Assembly (NCBI RefSeq): GCF_016735615.1
Contig: NZ_JAERSF010000002.1
Span: forward strand, 620,001-684,000
DNA length: 64,000 bases
Direction: 5' to 3'
Source: Flavobacterium tagetis
Lineage (GTDB): Bacteria > Bacteroidota > Bacteroidia > Flavobacteriales > Flavobacteriaceae
In this document: in pieces, positions 36,636 to 43,798 of the stretch
How positions within the stretch are numbered: position 1 is the first letter of the stretch
Layout: each line of letters begins with the position of its first letter
Notes under the pieces: generated by a model
What the model saw: the letters and a program-made list of their open reading frames with translations, nothing else
What the model was told of the DNA's origin: nothing
Database searches by the model: none
Made by a program: the position numbers and the translations under genes

Positions 36636-37751
36636 TTAGAAAGAACCACAAACATTACCACCCAAAGTAGGTCCTGCGTTAGCAGAAATATCAGCTTTAA
36701 CAGCCGTTTTAGCCAATTTCACGATAGAATATGGCGGAGTAAAAGCAGTACCGCTTCCAGCTTGAGTTCCTGTTACACTTGTAAATACATTATCTGTAGC
36801 CGTAACCGCAGTATAACCTGTCATTAAATCGATTGGATTTTTTACGCCTTCAAATACGTTGCTTTCTACGCGAATGTTTGCTTCAAATCCTGCAGCAATA
36901 CACTTATTGCTTACGGTGCTGTTAAAGAAACTGTTTACAATATGCACTTGTCCAAAACGAACTCTAGGCATTCTTTCTTTACATCCAGGAGCCCACCAGC
37001 ATCTTGCAAAAGTGATTCTTAATTTTCCGCGGTCTGCAGTTGCACCGTCGCTTGAACCAATTAAATTTGAATATCTATGATCATCTGATCCTCCAGAACC
37101 GCCCGCTTTTGGAGGTTTTAGGTAATGGAATTTAGAGTACGTAACCGAAATGTAATCTGATTTATTTTTGATGTCAAAGTTTCCGTCTACACCATCTCTA
37201 AATTCGCAGTGATCCACCCAAACATTTGTACATTCATCCAAAATCGCATTATCCCATCCATCAGTATCATAAGCGCCTGGTCCTTCAAAAATTAGATTTC
37301 GGATAATGATGTTTTTACATCTTTTGATGTTGATAATTCCAGAAGCATCTTTGGTCTGGTTTGTCGAAACCAATTTTGCACCACTTGCACCATAAATCGT
37401 TTTTCCGGTCTGATCTTGAAATGACAATCTTGTAGTAATCGTGATTGTTCCAGAAACTTTAATCACTTTTACAGCAGTGTTTTCAATTGCTGCTTTTAGT
37501 TGAGCGTAGGTTGTAACAGTAGTTTCGGCAGAAGAACCTCCACCTGTTGTGCCTCCGTTTTGAGAAGCCCATCCGGGAACCTCAGCGCAATTTCCGATTT
37601 TGCCAGTCGGATTGGTTGCAGATGCATCAATCGTTTCGTTTGTTGGTTGAATACCAGCTTCTGAGTTTGAAGCGATTTCTTCAGAATTACATGCCGTAAA
37701 TCCGAAAATCAATGCTGCTGCGAACATTGAAAGTGTTGATTTTAAGTTCAT
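36636..37751 (-). CDS. Pectate lyase family 1 lipoprotein
   Basis: The 371-residue lipoprotein has a signal (1-20) with lipobox FTAC and then Ser/Glu-rich NSEEIASNSEA, which may direct it to the cell surface. The parallel beta-helix of polysaccharide lyase family 1 spans about 75-371. WVDHCEFRDGVDGNFDIKNK supplies the calcium-binding acidic residues (WVDHCEF, DGNFDIK), and RMPRVRFGQVHIVNS contains the catalytic arginine. It cleaves polygalacturonate by beta-elimination. No SusC/D pair is adjacent, so it is an isolated carbohydrate-active gene. Confidence 0.88.
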   Translation of the reverse strand: MNLKSTLSMFAAALIFGFTACNSEEIASNSEAGIQPTNETIDASATNPTGKIGNCAEVPGWASQNGGTTGGGSSAETTVTTYAQLKAAIENTAVKVIKVSGTITITTRLSFQDQTGKTIYGASGAKLVSTNQTKDASGIINIKRCKNIIIRNLIFEGPGAYDTDGWDNAILDECTNVWVDHCEFRDGVDGNFDIKNKSDYISVTYSKFHYLKPPKAGGSGGSDDHRYSNLIGSSDGATADRGKLRITFARCWWAPGCKERMPRVRFGQVHIVNSFFNSTVSNKCIAAGFEANIRVESNVFEGVKNPIDLMTGYTAVTATDNVFTSVTGTQAGSGTAFTPPYSIVKLAKTAVKADISANAGPTLGGNVCGSF

Positions 37752-37909
37752 AATTAAGTTTGGTTATTTATAAAAGTTTAACAGCGCAAAACTCAATATT
37801 ATTTGTAGGAAAAAAGTTGAACAAGTTCAAACTTTTGTAAAAAAATCTACGAAATGTGTTTTTTTAACACTTCTAAAATTACAAAAATGCATTTTATGTG
37901 TATTTTTAC

Positions 37910-37921
37910 GTAATCGATTAC
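37910..37921. promoter_or_regulatory. Palindrome GTAATCGATTAC, possible operator
   Basis: This perfect 12-nt palindrome with a central CG is extended outward as ACGTAATCGATTACAT, a layout typical of LacI-family operators. It lies between the divergent pectate lyase (start 37751) and Crp-like (start 37998) genes. The regulator is not known. Confidence 0.5.
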
Positions 37922-37997
37922 ATTAATTTAAGCCCCTAATTAATAATGCGTTGAAAAAACAAATTTATACCTCACAAAAAACCACAAAAACCACAAG

Positions 37998-38570
37998 ATG
38001 TATAACCTACTAAGAACAAACATTGAGCGAAAAATTGCGCTCACAGACGAAGAATGGGATATTATTGTCTCTAAAGCAGAACTCGTTAAACTTAAAAAAA
38101 ATCAATTTCTGCAAATCCAGAATTCAAACAGCTGTTACGAAGGATTTATTTTGAAAGGTTCGTTTAAAACCTACATTGTAAACGAAAACGGAACAGAAAC
38201 CGTAATCTTCTTTTCATTCGAGAACGAATGGATTTGCGATCTGGAAAGTTTTTACCATCAAAAACCAACCACCTATAACATTAAAGCAATCGAAGACAGC
38301 GAAATCGTAGTTATCAGTAAAATGCAAAAAGCGTATTTGTTTGCTGTAATTCCAAAACTCATTAAGTTTCATGTTTTAATGATCGAACGTGCCAATGTTG
38401 CCATTCAGCAAAGACTTCTGGATGTGCTGCATAAAACCTCAAAACAGCGTTATCTCGATTTTAAAGAACGTTACCCGCAAAAAGTAAGTTCGATTAACAA
38501 TAAGAATCTGTCTTCGTATTTGGGCGTTTCGCACGAATTTCTTTCAAAGATTAAGAGAACAGTTTCTTAG
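37998..38570 (+). CDS. Crp/Fnr family regulator
   Basis: The 190-residue protein has a cyclic-nucleotide-binding-like beta domain (about 20-115, GFILKGSFKTYIVNENG) and a C-terminal winged helix (about 140-190, NKNLSSYLGVSHEFLSKIKR). No Fe-S cysteines match FNR. This short form is common in Bacteroidota and often responds to unknown signals. It is divergent from the pectate lyase gene, with the palindrome at 37910 between them; a regulatory link is possible. Confidence 0.82.
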   Translation: MYNLLRTNIERKIALTDEEWDIIVSKAELVKLKKNQFLQIQNSNSCYEGFILKGSFKTYIVNENGTETVIFFSFENEWICDLESFYHQKPTTYNIKAIEDSEIVVISKMQKAYLFAVIPKLIKFHVLMIERANVAIQQRLLDVLHKTSKQRYLDFKERYPQKVSSINNKNLSSYLGVSHEFLSKIKRTVS

Positions 38571-38916
38571 TTTTTGAGGTTCAAAGGTGCAGAGAGACAA
38601 AGTGACAGAGGTTTACTGTAGATGCGCATTGCTGTGCGTTTAACATTTTATGAAAATCTCGCAAAGTCGCAGAGGCGCAAAGTTTTATTCTCATTTTTTG
38701 TCATTTCGAGGAACGAGAAATCACACTAGAAACTCCGCAAAGTATTTCGTCAATCTTTGTCGATATACGCGTGTGATTTCTCGTTCCTCGAAATGACAAA
38801 CGGTATGGAACTTTATCTAAAACTTTGCGCCTCTGCGACTTTCCGAGATTAAAAAAGATTTAGTAAAAAAAACTTTGCGAATCTTTGCGTAACCCTTTGC
38901 GAACTTTGCGGTAAAA
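38571..38916. repeat. Nested long inverted repeat element
   Basis: The outer arms, 38655-38686 and 38819-38850, are 32 nt with one mismatch (core CGCAAAGTCGCAGAGGCG). The inner arms, 38697-38726 and 38771-38800, are 30 nt and perfect (core GTCATTTCGAGGAACGAG). CTTTGCG-type words fill the rest up to the stop of the HutD gene. This is a non-coding, REP-like composite. Confidence 0.92.
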
Positions 38917-39465
38917 TTAGAAATCCAATATCCCAAACAGACATTCAGTAGAGAAATGAAGTATAATATTTTCCTTTTTCTCATTTTCAATAACCAATAA
39001 ATCATTGGTTTCTAAATGATACGGCTTTTCATTAATTGTGATAACTGTTGTATCTAAAGAAAATAAAATGATTACTTGAGCATTACAATTCTGATTGCGA
39101 TTTGTGAGGCTCAGTTTATGATGGGATATTTTTTCAGAAACCATCCAATTAAAATCAGTGCCTTTTGTATAAGAAGTCACCTCATCATCCGAATTAAATT
39201 CCATGATTTCATACTTCTCATATGCCTTTTTTTCGTTGTTTACCTCAACCACTAAGCTGTTATCGAGCATAACCAGATATCGATAATAGCCTTTAAATTT
39301 GGTAAACTCTGAGGGTGTTTGTTCTATTGTAGCGCTGCTTATTCTAAATGCAAAATCTCTATCAGCATAAATTGCGGTTTTAGGATAGATCACATATTCA
39401 TACGTCAATCCGCCACTCCAAATAGAAGCTTTGCTACTTTTTTTAGGTAAAAGATTTATTTTCAT
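38917..39465 (-). CDS. HutD/Ves family protein
   Basis: The 182-residue cupin-type protein carries the family order: the N-terminal IWSGGLTYEYVIYP, DRDFAFRISSATI, then FTKFKGYYRYLVML. HutD proteins are found with histidine utilisation genes, but their biochemical role is uncertain. hutH is in the window about 10 kb away and not linked. It is a single gene between two repeat-rich gaps; the 3' end touches the repeat block. Confidence 0.8.
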   Translation of the reverse strand: MKINLLPKKSSKASIWSGGLTYEYVIYPKTAIYADRDFAFRISSATIEQTPSEFTKFKGYYRYLVMLDNSLVVEVNNEKKAYEKYEIMEFNSDDEVTSYTKGTDFNWMVSEKISHHKLSLTNRNQNCNAQVIILFSLDTTVITINEKPYHLETNDLLVIENEKKENIILHFSTECLFGILDF

Positions 39466-39574
39466 TTATTGGATATTTTATTTAGAGAAAACAATTTGTC
39501 GTTTGTTTGAAGAAATCGTGTTGTAACTATTTTGAACCATATAAGTTATATAAGATAATGCAAGAGTTTGTCTG

Positions 39575-39870
39575 AAAAAAGAATCTCACAAAGTAGCAGA
39601 GGCGCAAAGTTTTTTAGACAAAGTTTACATACAGTTTGTCATTTCGATCCCGAGGCTTCGGGAGAGAAATCTTCGCGAGAAGCTCTACAAAGATTGGATT
39701 CTCGTTGCGGAGTTACTTACGAAGATTTCTCCTTCGTCGAAATGACAATATTGGGTGATAATGCATGAAACAAAAAACTTTGCGACTTTGCTCCCGATAG
39801 CTATCGGGATTGCGAGATTAAAAAAACTTAGCGAATCTCTGCGTAATTCTTTGCGAATCTTTGTGATATA
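39575..39870. repeat. Third nested inverted repeat element
   Basis: The arms TTGTCATTTCGA and GAGAAATCTTCG (39636-39675) face CGAAGATTTCTC and TCGAAATGACAA (39720-39748). Outside them, AGAGGCGCAAAG words face CTTTGCGAC words. The palindrome CCCGATAGCTATCGGG sits at 39793-39808. It fills the 408-nt gap between the HutD and GNAT genes. Confidence 0.85.
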
Positions 39871-39873
39871 ACA

Positions 39874-40380
39874 TTACAACACTTTCTCCAAATAGATAAA
39901 CTCCAACGGAACTGCAGAAACCGTAGTATGAATTTCGCTTTCAGGAAAAGCTTCTCTTTTTCCAGTATCTGCATAACCATGACGTTTGTACCAAGCTACA
40001 AGCTCTTCACGAACTGAAATAACCGTCATAATTATACTTGATAATCCGAGAGATTTAGCATGATTTTCGGCTTCAGTTAAAAGCTTTTTCCCGATTCCGC
40101 TGTTTTGAAGTTCTGGCGAAACGGTTAGCATCCCTAAATACAATTGATGTCCTTTTTCAACCAATAAAACCGAACCGATAATCTTGTCATTTTCTGTAAA
40201 TTTCAGAATCGTATTTTTTGGATCAAGAAAAATTTCTGTCATTTCCTGTTCATCTGTTCTTTTTCCTTCTAGTAAATGCGCTTCGGTTGTCCAGCCTTTT
40301 TTTGAGGTTTCGCCTCTGTATGCTGAATTTATTAAGGTTGTTAATGATGGAATGTCTTCTAGTAGTGCTTTTGTAATCAT
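39874..40380 (-). CDS. GNAT family N-acetyltransferase
   Basis: The 168-residue protein has the GNAT fold: an N-terminal ITKALLEDIPSLTTLINSAY, then LYLGMLTVSPELQNSGIGKKLL with the acetyl-CoA-binding Q-N-S-G-I-G-K loop (R/Q-x-x-G-x-G/A), and a C-terminal AWYKRHGYADTG. The substrate is not predictable. It is a monocistronic gene flanked by repeats downstream. Confidence 0.86.
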   Translation of the reverse strand: MITKALLEDIPSLTTLINSAYRGETSKKGWTTEAHLLEGKRTDEQEMTEIFLDPKNTILKFTENDKIIGSVLLVEKGHQLYLGMLTVSPELQNSGIGKKLLTEAENHAKSLGLSSIIMTVISVREELVAWYKRHGYADTGKREAFPESEIHTTVSAVPLEFIYLEKVL

Positions 40381-40559
40381 ATATTGTTGTGAAATGTGAA
40401 ATGTGAAGTGTAAAATTACATTAGAAAATAGCTTTAGCCTAATGTTTTATGTTTTTTGACTAAATTTGAATTTGTCAATTCGTACAAACTGCGAAAATAG
40501 TATCTTACAAAAACAACTTTGTTTTTTACAGGAATTTATTTTTGTTTAAGAATTTTAAA

Positions 40560-40567
40560 TATCTTTG
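40560..40567 (+). promoter_or_regulatory. -7 element of the XRE regulator gene
   Basis: TATCTTTG matches TAnnTTTG. It ends only 4 nt before the ATG at 40572, so the transcript probably starts at or next to the start codon. Confidence 0.6.
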
Positions 40568-40571
40568 AATT

Positions 40572-40955
40572 ATGAGTACAGCAATAAAACCAAAACATAT
40601 CGGCAGAAATATAAGCCGTATCAGAGAGCTTAAAGATATGAAACAGGAAGCACTGGCACAGGCTATAGGAACCAACCAACAGACGATTTCAGCTATTGAA
40701 AACAGCGAAACGGTTGACGAACAAAAACTAATTGAGATCGCAAAAGCTCTTGATGTTTCTGTAGAAGCAATTAAAAACTTTTCAGAAGAAGCGGTTTTTA
40801 ATATTATTGGAAATACTTTTCAAGATCAAAGTGCAGTTTACAATTGCAATTGCACTTTCAATCCTTTAGATAAAGTAGTTGAACTTTATGAACGTTTGGT
40901 ACAAGCTGAAAAAGATAAAGTGGAGTATTTGGAGAAATTATTGAACGGGAAATAA
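40572..40955 (+). CDS. XRE family helix-turn-helix regulator
   Basis: The 127-residue protein has a Cro/C1-type HTH at about 12-68 (ISRIRELKDMKQEALAQAIG, then QQTISAIENSE). A C-terminal part contains a DQSAVYNCNCTFNP segment and a coiled-coil-like ELYERLVQAEKDKVEYLEKLL at the end. It probably dimerises through the coil. Targets are unknown. It lies just before the accessory island at 41-43.6 kb and has its own terminator. Confidence 0.88.
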   Translation: MSTAIKPKHIGRNISRIRELKDMKQEALAQAIGTNQQTISAIENSETVDEQKLIEIAKALDVSVEAIKNFSEEAVFNIIGNTFQDQSAVYNCNCTFNPLDKVVELYERLVQAEKDKVEYLEKLLNGK

Positions 40956-40980
40956 ACCTTTTCGAAGATATATTAAATTG

Positions 40981-41012
40981 AAAAGAGACCTTTGATGAGG
41001 TCTCTTTTTTAT
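40981..41012 (+). terminator. Terminator of the XRE gene
   Basis: AAAAGAGACC at 40981-40990 pairs perfectly with 40999-41008 around an 8-nt loop, followed by T residues. Confidence 0.88.
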
Positions 41013-41032
41013 TTCTTATTCTTATTGCTAGC

Positions 41033-41112
41033 GCGAGCGTCTCGCTTGTGCCTGTTACAATTGGTTTTTGAATTGTTTTTGACATCTTTACGTTCACGAG
41101 CGGGACGCTCGC
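41033..41112. repeat. GC-rich hairpin element, copy A
   Basis: The arm GCGAGCGTCTCGCTTGTG at 41033-41050 pairs with 41095-41112 (two wobble/mismatch positions). The same arm sequence forms copy B at 42186-42263. The two copies flank the nuclease gene. Confidence 0.9.
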
Positions 41113-41148
41113 ACAAAAGGGAGGGGATTAAATTAGTATAGTATATAT

Positions 41149-42096
41149 TTATTTTAAAGATATTGTGTTGTCAAATAGTATATTTTCAAGTGAGTCAATT
41201 GGATTCCAAATTCCGTTATTGACTTTTTCATAAGTTTTACAGAGTTCTACTATTTTATCTTTCTCACCAAATCGTATTATGGACTTTTGCTTTTCACTTA
41301 TACTTTCGTAATAATTACCTGTAAAGCCATAAGTAGAAAGGAATAGTCCTTTTTCTCGTTTTTCATTTATGATTACGTGGGTAAATTCTTTAACTGCGCT
41401 TTGCCCAACCTTTTGCCCACTCCGCCAATGTTTAATTTCAACAATAAAAGTTTTTTGAATATTGTTAATTGTGCATTCTAAAATAACATCTTTCCCGCCA
41501 TCTTTACTACTAGGTGTTAAAGTTGTTTTAAAACCAATTCCTTCAAATAGTTCAGAAATTGTTCGCTCTAAATCTCTCCATTCAAGGTCCCTTAAGTATT
41601 CAGGATTTTTTGCTACCAATTCAATGAACTTTCTACTCATTTGTTTAACGTAGAAGAAAACTTCATTTTGCTCTATTGGTGATAGTTCGTCAGACAAGTC
41701 TTTTGACCATTTTTCTAAGTCTTCAAGGTTGATTATTTCAAGATTTGTCGGGTTGTTAGTTAGAAAATTCCTCAAAGGTAAACTTTGGATATTTGGGTTA
41801 TTTCTATTTAATAGTAAGAGTAATAATTTATCATAATTTGTTGCTGAGTTTATATTAGTTAGTGTTTTAATACCATTTTTAATGGCATCGTTAATATTGG
41901 AATTGCTTTTTAATTCAATTGCAATTTTATATTCAGTCCCATTAATTCTTTTTTGAGCAATGAAGTCTGGATTTTTTTGGTTCGGATAAACATCGCTAAA
42001 TTGGACGTTAAATCCAATTTTTGACATAAATTCTGTTAAAGTTCTCGAAACTGCTATTTCACTGCTTTGTTGTTCTTTTTTTTGCATAGGTGTCAT
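41149..42096 (-). CDS. Putative endonuclease with two PD-(D/E)XK-like regions (Mrr-like C-terminus)
   Basis: The 315-residue soluble protein contains, in its C-terminal half, an Mrr-type restriction endonuclease core: FEGIGF, SSKDGGKDVILE with D203, and VEIKHW giving E220 and K222. The N-terminal half shows a second PD-(D/E)XK-like pattern: IGFNVQF, NPDF with D44, and AIELKS giving E61 and K63. Between them is a helical linker (about 110-165). A DNA-cleaving role is inferred; no methylase is adjacent, so it could target modified or foreign DNA. It is bracketed by two copies of a GC-rich hairpin. Confidence 0.78.
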   Translation of the reverse strand: MTPMQKKEQQSSEIAVSRTLTEFMSKIGFNVQFSDVYPNQKNPDFIAQKRINGTEYKIAIELKSNSNINDAIKNGIKTLTNINSATNYDKLLLLLLNRNNPNIQSLPLRNFLTNNPTNLEIINLEDLEKWSKDLSDELSPIEQNEVFFYVKQMSRKFIELVAKNPEYLRDLEWRDLERTISELFEGIGFKTTLTPSSKDGGKDVILECTINNIQKTFIVEIKHWRSGQKVGQSAVKEFTHVIINEKREKGLFLSTYGFTGNYYESISEKQKSIIRFGEKDKIVELCKTYEKVNNGIWNPIDSLENILFDNTISLK

Positions 42097-42185
42097 CTGT
42101 AATCTGAATATATATTACATAACATGTTTGAAAATTTAATTTCGTGTGGATTAATGAGATTTTTTTTATTATTTTATTGCTATGC

Positions 42186-42263
42186 TAGCGCGAGCGTCTC
42201 GCTCGTGGACACAAAGAAATTCAAAAATCAATTATAATGAGCACGAGCGAGACGCTTGCGCTA
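42186..42263. repeat. GC-rich hairpin element, copy B
   Basis: The 22-nt arms, 42186-42207 and 42242-42263, differ at one position and enclose a 34-nt AT-rich loop. They match copy A at 41033-41112. Confidence 0.92.
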
Positions 42264-42276
42264 TCGGGGATTCAGT

Positions 42277-42465
42277 TTATACTAGTTTATTCCAACTTGT
42301 TTTATGCGGAATGCCTTTTTGATCGCATTGCGGAAATCTTTCTCCTTTTGAAACATACTTTTCTATATAAGGATGCATGTCACAAAAATATCTTCCAGAT
42401 TCACTGCAAATATCTCCAGTTTCGCAGTTTTCTAATCTTTCGAATGGTTCGCCTTCTTGTTTCAT
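42277..42465 (-). CDS. Small cysteine-rich protein, likely metal-binding
   Basis: The 62-residue protein has C14, C20, C28 and C47 plus H31 and H54 in a spacing that suggests a small zinc-binding fold (GDICSESGRYFC, then GERFPQCDQKG). Short proteins with a C-SG-Y-C-GExFPxC pattern occur in many bacteria, but I cannot name the family. Its start lies 12 nt from the end of the palindromic element that links it to the AbiTii gene, so it looks like a second cargo gene of the same array. Confidence 0.6.
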   Translation of the reverse strand: MKQEGEPFERLENCETGDICSESGRYFCDMHPYIEKYVSKGERFPQCDQKGIPHKTSWNKLV

Positions 42466-42475
42466 ATTGTTGGAT

Positions 42476-42605
42476 TAACGGTTTCTAATAAATGTCACAC
42501 GACGTTTTGGGACTAAATTAAGCCCATTCTTCGGATTTGCCAAATCATACCAAATACAAGACCATTTTTCCATTAAGCCCAATGCCCAAATCCGTTGTAG
42601 TGGCT
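42476..42605 (-). repeat. Long palindromic cassette-type element
   Basis: CGGATTTG (42532-42539) faces CAAATCCG (42587-42594), with direct repeats of GGGCTTAA nearby. On the minus strand it runs from CAGCCACTACAACGG to GACATTTATTAGAAACCG. It fills the gap between two genes in the same orientation, like the recombination site between integron cassettes. It does not fit the attC consensus closely. Confidence 0.6.
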
Positions 42606-42620
42606 GTTGTGCGTAGTTAT
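42606..42620. repeat. Left 15-nt inverted repeat flanking the AbiTii gene
   Basis: GTTGTGCGTAGTTAT is the inverse of 43561-43575 with 14 of 15 bases matching. It contains the TAA stop of the AbiTii gene (42617-42619). Confidence 0.85.
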
Positions 42621-43543
42621 TTTTTTAAAGTTAGAATTTCACCTAGTAGTAAGTATGTGTTGAAAAACAAGCTTTTAGCTTCTGACGAATCTACATCAGA
42701 ATGAACTCCAACAGATACTCTTTCATATAAATTCGATAAATTTTGCCTTAACTTTTTTCGTCTAGATTCACTTTCACAATTATTATAAATATAAGCATTG
42801 ATTCTATTTTGAACTTTGTCTTTCTTTAAAGAAAGTTCATTTCCACCAATATTTATTGTCGAATCTGTTGCTGGAAAAATATGGTCTGAAAAAGAATCAA
42901 TAATTCTTCTACAAGTTGTTAAAGCTTGACTAATTGACTCAGAATTATTTTCTGCGAGACGTGAAATAATCGAAGGTATTTGTTCAATGATATCTCCAAG
43001 ATTTTCAGCTATGAGTAAATCTATATCCTTTTTGTAATTGTCAAAAATATTCTCAGCTAATGAATCAAATGTGTTTTGATAGTAAACAGTTGTTGCAAAA
43101 TCGTGAATCAATGAAATCACTCTAGATTTAATTCCTTCAAATTTTGAAATTCTGGTAGTTGCATCATTCATTTGTTTTGTTACTCTATCAATGACAAAAA
43201 CTGCTCTATCTCCACTTGTATCAGGAATTCTAATTAAAGCAAGTTTTTGCTTTTGAGCTTCACAATTTGATTCTATTTGCGCTAATGGAGACCAATAACC
43301 TTCTAGTTTTTCTTTGTCAATCCACCGTCCAGTTCGAGACATATAATTGAGAGAGATGTCTTCTTTTGAATTATAGCCTTGCATTTCAAATCTCAGCCAA
43401 GTTCTAATTTTTTCATCGTCTACATAACGAGCTAATCTAGTTGCTTTTAATAGAACAGCTTTGCAATCAAGTCTAGAAAATTCAATGTCGTCAATTATTT
43501 CTTTTGCTAAAAAAATAGTATGTTCATTTTTCGATAATTCCAT
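42617..43543 (-). CDS. AbiTii domain protein, possible abortive-infection effector
   Basis: The 308-residue soluble protein is recognised by its N-terminal region: IIDDIEFSRLDCKAVLLKAT and KIRTWLRFEMQGY fit the AbiTii domain, found in phage-defence proteins. The middle is helical. The C-terminus has NLYERVSVGVHSDVDSSEAK with R275 and H281, an R-x5-H spacing like the catalytic motif of HEPN ribonucleases, followed by a helix. The HEPN reading is inference. It lies between 15-nt inverted repeats, and its stop codon is part of the left one, so it looks like a mobile cassette. Confidence 0.75.
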   Translation of the reverse strand: MELSKNEHTIFLAKEIIDDIEFSRLDCKAVLLKATRLARYVDDEKIRTWLRFEMQGYNSKEDISLNYMSRTGRWIDKEKLEGYWSPLAQIESNCEAQKQKLALIRIPDTSGDRAVFVIDRVTKQMNDATTRISKFEGIKSRVISLIHDFATTVYYQNTFDSLAENIFDNYKKDIDLLIAENLGDIIEQIPSIISRLAENNSESISQALTTCRRIIDSFSDHIFPATDSTINIGGNELSLKKDKVQNRINAYIYNNCESESRRKKLRQNLSNLYERVSVGVHSDVDSSEAKSLFFNTYLLLGEILTLKK

Positions 43544-43560
43544 TAGTTTCTGAGGGGGGT

Positions 43561-43575
43561 ATAATTACGCACAAC
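43561..43575. repeat. Right 15-nt inverted repeat flanking the AbiTii gene
   Basis: ATAATTACGCACAAC lies 17 nt upstream of the AbiTii ATG and mirrors 42606-42620. A CCCCCC run separates it from the start codon. Confidence 0.85.
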
Positions 43576-43577
43576 TA

Positions 43578-43610
43578 GTTTATATGCGAAACAAACTTTC
43601 GCATATAAAC
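43578..43610. repeat. Perfect 14-bp stem-loop beside the cassette end
   Basis: Bases 43578-43591 and 43597-43610 are perfect complements (core TATATGCGAAA) with a CAAAC loop. No T run follows, so it is not a typical terminator. Confidence 0.85.
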
Positions 43611-43747
43611 CTGAATAGAGGTAGATAAGCGAAACTTTATTTCGTTTTCTTACTTTTCAAATATATGTATTTTTTATTGCCAATTTTTACGGATTTCCGT
43701 ACTTGATGTTTTTATATGTTAATTCAAAATAATTAATGGTAATGCAA

Positions 43748-43777
43748 TAAAAAAGCGAGTATTTTATTACTCGCTTT
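43748..43777 (-). terminator. Terminator of the thr operon
   Basis: AAAGCGAGTA at 43752-43761 pairs perfectly with 43768-43777. A minus-strand T run follows the thrC stop. Confidence 0.88.
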
Positions 43778-43798
43778 AATCATCTATGTGTACGTATT

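Noticed and set aside
38817..39005. 62-codon minus-strand ORF
   Set aside because: It runs from the HutD gene into the repeat arms; no promoter or family support.
39568..39768. 66-codon plus-strand ORF
   Set aside because: It lies entirely within the nested repeat element.
38571..39870. CRISPR array
   Set aside because: Repeats are degenerate, face each other and have no regular spacers; no cas gene is in the window.
42606..43575. Insertion sequence with terminal inverted repeats
   Set aside because: The enclosed gene is AbiTii-like, not a transposase, and no target-site duplication could be seen.
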